Source of the DNA: Elephas maximus indicus
Taxonomy: Eukaryota > Chordata > Mammalia > Proboscidea > Elephantidae
DNA length: 64,000 nt
Assembly: GCF_024166365.1 (NCBI RefSeq)
Contig: NC_064835.1
Location: forward strand, 61,732,607-61,796,606
Reading direction: 5' to 3'
In this document: one piece after another, positions 52,143-64,000 of the stretch
Position numbering within the stretch: the stretch's first letter is position 1
Layout of the letters: each line of letters begins with the position of its first letter
Notes under the pieces: model-generated
Told to the model about the DNA's origin: nothing
Seen by the model: the letters and a program-made list of their open reading frames with translations, nothing else
Databases searched by the model: none
Made by a program: the position numbers and the translations under genes

Positions 52143-54986
52143 AAAACACCCACAATATTTTAAAGATACCAGGAGTAATACAGTTCACAAACCCAGTTGT
52201 TTGTGTAAATTATAATAAAATACAAATCAAAAAAGGATACATACTTGCAATTTCTAGGCACCCTAAATTAAATTTACTGAAACACTGGGAGAAGAGGGAG
52301 GGTAAGGAGGGGTCGCTCAGGAGGCAAACCAATAAGGTGGGAGGAAAAAAAATATTAACAAAAAGGTAAAAATTATACAAAATAAAATTATCAGCATAAA
52401 TTTACTGTACTAAGAATATCTACAGTTTAATAATACACATCCTATTGCCTTGAGACATTGCAAAAACCTACCATTCATCCATCAACCCCAGATAAACTTC
52501 ATTTCAAGTAGCCACAGTTACAAAGTCAAGACGGAATATTCAAGTATGGTTGTTAAGTTCACCTCCATTGGAAGCCAAGTAACCAAACAGGAATCCAAAA
52601 AGATAAGAAATAAAACACATCAAAAAGCTACAGGGGTTCTAGATTAAGTCTAATGCATTACTATGCCACAATGCGACCTGCCCTTGTTTCTTTTTAATTA
52701 GAATACGTGAAAAAGAAATGACATCACTCCTGTTGTTCTCCCCCTTTTTCCCCTCAAAAGAAAATAAAGAAAAGGTATTGGAACCAAGAAAATCTGGATG
52801 TTCAAATAAGCCAATTAGTACTTTAGTTCCCATGTGAATAGTGATGAATTATCCCTGAACGACGGGTAGTCAAAACGAGAAAAGGCAAACAAAACCACTA
52901 CAAAAAGCATCCCTGATATCGGAATAGAAGCAAATGAGGAAGTCAGCCAAATCGCTCACTGATTCTTAGGCAAAAAGCAACGTTAGACCTTGGATTTCTG
53001 TGCTGCAGTCTCTGCTGGGGAGAAGCCTATTGCTTTGTTTTGGGGGCAGCTCTGAGGGCAGGTGGGGAGGCGGGGAGCGCCATGATGGCCTCCACCCTCT
53101 GCTCCCTCTCATGTCTGAACACTTGTTGCACACATGGGATGGGATTTTAACATATGCTGGGGGCGTGCACCTCACCAAGTGTTCATTTTGGTCCAGGGTA
53201 TGTTGAAGTTGGCCATGTGATATTACAGATGTAGCTGGTGAGTCAAACTAGGATTTGAGGGAATCATTTCAAATGACAGTAACGATGACTGAGAAAGCTC
53301 AGTGAGATGGACATAGGAAATTCACATTTTATTCAAAAGTAAAACTTAAAGTTAACAATGCTCCTTTAGGTGTTCTGCAATTTTAACCGCTGAACAATAA
53401 AAAATAAAATGACCCCAGATTCCTGAAGGTCAAGTACATCATCGAATGGACAACCTGCAGGTATAAGACCCTCAGGGAATCTACTTCACCAAAGTTGTCA
53501 CAATGTCCTGTTTTTGAGGTATTTAAAAAAAAAAAAATTGTGACAGTGGATGACACAAAATGGAGCTTCCTGTTGAGTTTTTAAAACATCAACTCCTGTG
53601 GACCCAAGAAGAAATTTAGAATAGCACCAACTAAAAAGCAGCCCCCTGTGGCATCGGAGAGCAAAGAACGCTCCTTTCTTTAGTTTAAACAGGAGGTGTT
53701 ACCAACAAGAGGCAGAAGCAATGCTGAGGCAAAGGATGGGAGGAGCAAAGAAATGACCCCTCTACCCACCATGGTCTCAGCCAGTGCCAGTGAGCAAGGA
53801 GATCCATCTGGTTAACCTCGGGACTCCCAGAGTTGTCTCCTTGGCACCTTGGGCTGCAGGAGGAAAACGTGTTCCTGGCTTTGTGGATGCCTGCCATGTA
53901 GAAGAGACAGGAGCCCCAACTTCCCCTTCCTCCCTCAAAAAGCCCTTCACCCTTTCTTTCTCATTAGGCCTGAGACAACAGGTTTAAAACCAAAGGACCT
54001 GCCCAAGCCAGGTAGGTCCACTCCCATTGGCAGCCAGAGAGCTAGCTGTCCTCTCAGCCTTCCTTTGTTTGGCCACCAAGGGAAAAACAACAAACAGAAA
54101 AACTGCTCAGAGCAGATATAGCACGGTAAACAAGAGGTCTAAGAAGACAGCACCAAAAAGAGGGGGGTTAAAAAAAAAAAAAAAAAGCCAAGAGAGACTG
54201 GAGCCCACCTTGTTTTTGGTTGGTTGTGGTTTTAATAATGTTGATAGCACCTCAGCAAGACAGGATCAGGGACAGTCACATTAAAATACCATAGCACCAT
54301 TTTATTTAGACTATTTCAATTCATAAAAATGCTTCCTAGTCCATAAAACACACTTCAGTAACCAAAAGAAAGAGATACTGGTTGAGGCACATCAGGGATA
54401 TCATTTTCGCTTTCCACCAGCATTGCCTTGGTTTGATATTATCATGGTGGTTAAACGTCAAGATCTGGCTGGATTTCTCTCAGTGAATTCAGGCTACCGT
54501 CTACTCATCTTCAACCATCCTTGCACATCTACTGCTGCTTGATGCGAAGCAATTAAGCTCTGGCGCTTCTTTCCTTGCTTTAGCGCTTAAAAAACCCCTT
54601 GCTCTGCCAACTACTGTTTCCAAAAGAGGCTGGTGGAAGGGCCAAAAGGGGGCAGGGTATAATCTCTTCCCATGCACACCTCTGTCATCTCGGGGAGAAG
54701 GCAACGCAGTACCCAGGAAGCTGGGGTGTGGGAAACTCAGGCCCTGCCAAAAATCAAAACAAGCAACAAGAAACAGACCAAAAAAACCCCCCAAATCCAT
54801 GAAACACCTTTAGTCAAGATTTCTGATGGTTAGGTTAATGGTTTCTTGAGCTAGCACCAGTTATTTTGTGAGAACCTGCTGTGAAGCGATTTTTATTTTA
54901 AAAAATCTCTTAGCACAGAACTTTGCAAGTTACTTCCCTTGCACACAAAAGGCAGGGGAAAAGAAACAAAGCACAAAGGAACCACA

Positions 54987-55024
54987 CGTTTGCACCGCAC
55001 ATGGACGTTTGCACCGCACATGGA
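54987..55024 (-). repeat. 19-bp perfect tandem repeat in TET3 3' UTR
   Basis: 'cgtttgcaccgcacatgga' occurs twice back to back (54987-55005 and 55006-55024), followed by related 'cgtggatggcgtccatgga'. Confidence 0.9.
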
Positions 55025-58000
55025 CGTGGATGGCGTCCATGGACGGGGCATGCTGGGAGATGACTGTTAGGACTCCATCCTTCTCCGTTGCTATCATATT
55101 AATTACTCTTAAAACTGGGTCATGCTATTAGGTTCTTCAGTTGCAATGGCTTTATTTTTCTTCTCATGATAAAAATGTCTGTTCATCATCTTTAGGACTT
55201 AAAAAAATGAGAGTGCCAGTAAAAAATAAAAATTTGATTTTTTTTTCTCTTTAAGAAACCTTCAGCAGCAAGGGGGGACAAATAGCTGTGCATAGTTACT
55301 TTTTTAAATATATGTCTAAAGCATGCTAATCTTAATGACTGAGATCTGAGGTAGGTTATACGTGTAGTGTGTAAAAATCAGCATGGGCTTGAGCACGGCA
55401 ACAGCACCACCTAACTCTCCTGACACCATCCCAGGGGAACAGGGACACCGATGGAGACTGCCTCTTGACTGATCTCTCAGCAGCCTGTTTCCTACCCTAC
55501 AAGTTTATAAACCAAAGGCTGTTTGGGCTGGGGGGACAGAAGTCACATGCTTTTCGCTTGTGTTGGTTTCACCTTTCAACTAATGGCTTTGCTAGCAAAG
55601 GGTGATGACGGGAAAAGTATATTTAACATACATCGGGAAGATTCACACGTGCCAAGGATCAGAATCACCTGCGTTACACTCAGGACCTTCCAAACCAACA
55701 GCCAACCTGGGGCTTCACGGGCCATACAGACGGTCACATTCTCAAAGTGTTTTGTAAAATATTGTATTTCTCGCTAAGATCATTTAAAATGAAGTTTTCA
55801 AGGCACCCCCGCATCTACCTAAGCACGAGTCAAATGAGACCTGCGTAAAAGCACTGATGCGATAAGCAAAATAGCATTTAAAGGACCCAACTTTTCCTCA
55901 AAACTAGAAAATTTAGCATGCTCATTAAAGACTCCGCTTCCTTTAGCTCGTCCAACGGAAGGTCAGAGGTTTTCCTATAAATCTGAGTTCTGAATAATTC
56001 TAAATCCTGATAAGCTCTTGGGTATTTATTTCAAAAGCAATAATATTTCATTTTTGTCCTGTAAAATAAATGCAACTTTACAGAATATGGTAAAAGTGAA
56101 GGATAGACAAAGCACGTTAAATATTCGGCTACTATTTACAATTCTCCCACAATTACATGTTAAAACATACTTTTTTTTTTTTCAAGTTGCTGTTTAAATC
56201 TAGGCAAAAGTGCTTAAAAAAATCTTTCACTATTTACAGTTAAAACCAGACCACATAAATGCTCAGGACATTTTACAGCGATTTTCCGCCAGCACCTCAG
56301 GACCGGTTACAGTAAATGCCCATCGGGTTGGCTCTCAGCTCTTTCACAAGGCACCTGGGAGTGCAGAACTTGCCTTTAGCATTGTCATCTGATTGTTAAA
56401 CTCATTTTACAAAGACCCACATTTGAATAAACTGCTCAATAAATACGAGGTTTCTCACAGGGCTCGGTTTTCACTCTGTGTGGCCACTCTCCCCTTGTGG
56501 TGTGTCCTGACGTACAGACAAGGTGAAGCCTCCCATCCACCACGCATGCCCACGTGGGGCACTTGGTGGAATTTCTGCTAACACCACAGGAAAAACACTC
56601 CCAGAAGTCTGACTTGCTGCAGCTGAGTGTTGCTTCCACCTGTCAGGCCCAACCTCTCTCAACAATCTCGCAAAAGTTAAGCACCACGGTCTCATTTCAG
56701 TGAACTGAATAGAACGCAGCAGAATCTTAGAAGGGGCATGTCTGAAGCAGGTAGAGGGGGAGGAAGGGAAAAGAGATGATCGAATAGAGAAATGGCACCA
56801 ATTGTGGAGGAAAATCCTAGCAACCTTTGAAAACGTTTGACTCTTGCATTGTAAAACTGTTAAGTGTAACCCCCGTGCCCCCAAATAATAATGTGGAGGG
56901 GGTGGGCTCAGGCGTGAGGCATGCACCATTGTCCAATGTGGAAATCTGGGAATAAGGATAAGATGTATTAACTGCTGTTACACTGGTCTGCTGAGCTCCA
57001 GCGGGATACAACCTGCTGGAGAGTCAAGAAAGTCCCAGCACAATATTACAGCACCAGGCACTGCACAGCGATGGGCAGAGAGCAACGCTGGCTTTTCACA
57101 GCTTGGGTTCAACTTCTTGTTTTTAAAGATACAGTAGCCCTTTTTTCAGTATCTGGGGGCATTTTTCAAAACTGCCACTAAGACAAATTCCTTCAGCCCA
57201 GTATTAACTGGCTTGTCAACTTGGCAGAAAGGGCTCCTGAGAGCCTTCTCATGTCCAGCTCCATCGTGAGGTGCTGCCTAGTGAACCATGACATCGTCTG
57301 ACTTGATCGGTAACAGAGAATTCAGTGTGGAGACTAGCAAGCTTGCAGCCTTCTGCTTCCAGCCTGGTTTCTGGGGAAATCTATGCCAGCATCTCAGGTG
57401 CCTGGCCTGGGGCTCACGTGCCCCACCTCCAAGCCTGCCCGAGAGGACAGAGGCTGTCGTGAGGGCTCCCTTCCCAGAGGGAAGGTGTGTCTGTCGGGAG
57501 GGATGGACTGGGTGGTGGCTACAATCTGCACTTGGTTTGTGAGGGACAGATGGCTGAGAGAACCTCATCAGCTCTCAAGAGGGCCAGGAGCGCTGGGCCC
57601 TGCAGCCGGGGCAGGAATGAGCACCGCTGGCCTTTCCTGCTGAGCTTTTACCATTACTATTGTTGCTTTAAAAAAATCCAATAAATACACATTTTAAATG
57701 GCATTTAAAACTACTCCTTTGTGAAAGGACACTATAAACTTTCTTTCCATTATGGTGATATACAAGGATAGAATTTTAAAAACAAAGAGAAAATAAAAGC
57801 CCTCCCCACCCCCAAACAAGGGGGGAAAAAAAAAAACCAACGTGGAGATATAAATATTAAGATCACGGAAAAAATCACCCGACAGCCGTAGTTTCTTCTT
57901 CAAAGTGCTGGGGAGGTGGGAGAGGGCGGGTCAGTTCTGAGGTTTGGACCATAAATACATATATATGCGTATCTATATATGTATACATAGATAAAAAGAC

Positions 58001-58097
58001 TTCTGCACCCCCAACCCGCCCCCAGGCGTGAGGGCAAAAGCACCACAGAGGCAGCTCGGGCTGGGCCCGACGCTGAGGTACGCTGGCTCCCCGGCAC

Positions 58098-63443
<5,346 letters not shown>

Positions 63444-63660
63444 TCACACCCAGCCAGAGGTCCCGCCTGACAGGCTGTGCACACTGCAAATTCACCACCA
63501 CTCCAGAGCCGCTGTGGGGTTACCACTGGGAATGCGGGAAGCAAGGTGTCATCTGGTGTTTTCAAAGTGTTCCCTTTGGGAGCGGTGGTGCCACATCCAT
63601 TTTAAAGTTGGGGACCCTGTAGTTTGGCAGGAAAAGCCACTGCCTGAAGGGCCGGTGGTG

Positions 63661-63854
63661 TCCCTGGGTGGCATTAACGGTTAAACTTGCTTGGCTGCTA
63701 ACCGAAAAGTTGGCAGTTCAAGATCACCCCAGAGGTGCCTTGAGAGAAAGACCTGGTGATCAGCCATTGAAAACCCCTTGGAGCACAGTTCTACTCTGTC
63801 ACACATGGGGTTGCCATGAGTCAGAGTCAAAGGAAACTGGTTTTTTTTTTTTTG
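63661..63854 (+). mobile_element. AfroSINE, long form, in TET3 intron
   Basis: The head 'gtccctgggtggcattaacgg' runs to 'ggggttgccatgagtcagagtc' and a 13-base T run. It is antisense to TET3. Confidence 0.9.
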
Positions 63855-63878
63855 CAGGTCCAGTCATCCAGACTGCTG

Positions 63879-63950
63879 AACTACTACTACTAGGTTCTAG
63901 TTCAGTTTGGCTCAAACTACTGCTACTAGGTTCTAGTTCAGTTTGGCTCA
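63879..63950. repeat. 36-bp tandem duplication in TET3 intron
   Basis: Two adjacent copies (63879-63914 and 63915-63950) ending 'ggttctagttcagtttggctca' differ at a single base (a/g). They lie just beyond the SINE. Confidence 0.93.
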
Positions 63951-64000
63951 GGATATACAAAACAGGTCTTGCATTCAAGTGCTGAACACCCCCTTCAGAG

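Larger units (their letters stand above)
52118..58097 (-). other. TET3: TET3 3' UTR
   Basis: This follows the TET3 stop at 58098-58100 on the minus strand. The distal polyadenylation signal is AATAAA at 52142-52137 (plus-strand 'tttatt'), with cleavage expected about 15-25 nt further, so the low boundary is approximate. Other hexamers (plus-strand 'tttatt' near 54301, 54892, 55152 and 56027) could give shorter forms. I see no SINE, L1 or RTE in these 6 kb, in contrast to all flanking DNA. From memory, human TET3 also has a 3' UTR of several kb that is targeted by microRNAs; I did not map sites here. Confidence 0.82.

Overview
This 64 kb window is mammalian chromosomal DNA, almost certainly from an afrotherian and most likely an elephant or a close relative. 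The case rests on about 35 copies of the AfroSINE family, which is restricted to Afrotheria, on long RTE (BovB-type) LINE copies with the same 3' tail as the SINEs, and on L1 elements. There are no operons, phage genes or CRISPR arrays. The two protein-coding genes have spliced exons with clean GT/AG junctions and matching phases.

Layout. At 5.0-5.6 kb a CpG island marks the promoter and first exon of BOLA3 (+ strand). Its four coding exons lie at 5356-5409, 8270-8393, 10461-10549 and 26269-26334. The 15.7 kb third intron holds a 5'-truncated L1 (13.2-16.2 kb), a second L1 that keeps its 5' end but lacks its 3' end (18.6-22.3 kb) and a near full-length RTE (22.4-25.7 kb). From 26.5 to 52.1 kb is an intergenic segment of repeats. 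It contains a previously unexplained CpG-rich block at 36.7-37.1 kb, which I identify as the 5' end of a processed pseudogene of FNBP1 (formin-binding protein 1, FBP17) on the minus strand at about 35.2-37.1 kb. From 64.0 down to 52.1 kb is the 3' part of TET3 (minus strand): three internal catalytic-domain exons, the large terminal coding exon (58098-59875) and a roughly 6 kb 3' UTR that is strikingly free of SINEs.

Gene relations. BOLA3 and TET3 converge tail to tail, about 25.6 kb apart. From memory this is the arrangement on human chromosome 2p13. BOLA3 is a mitochondrial iron-sulfur cluster maturation factor. TET3 is an Fe(II)/2-oxoglutarate-dependent 5-methylcytosine dioxygenase. The sequence shows no direct functional link between them; the synteny simply supports the gene calls.

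I did not find a novel multi-gene system. The items most worth a second look are the FNBP1 retrocopy with its retained GC-rich 5' region, a perfect 186 bp-period tandem duplication inside an old L1, nested transposons that date each other, the 3' tail shared by AfroSINE and RTE, and small lineage-specific changes in BOLA3 and in the TET3 3' UTR.
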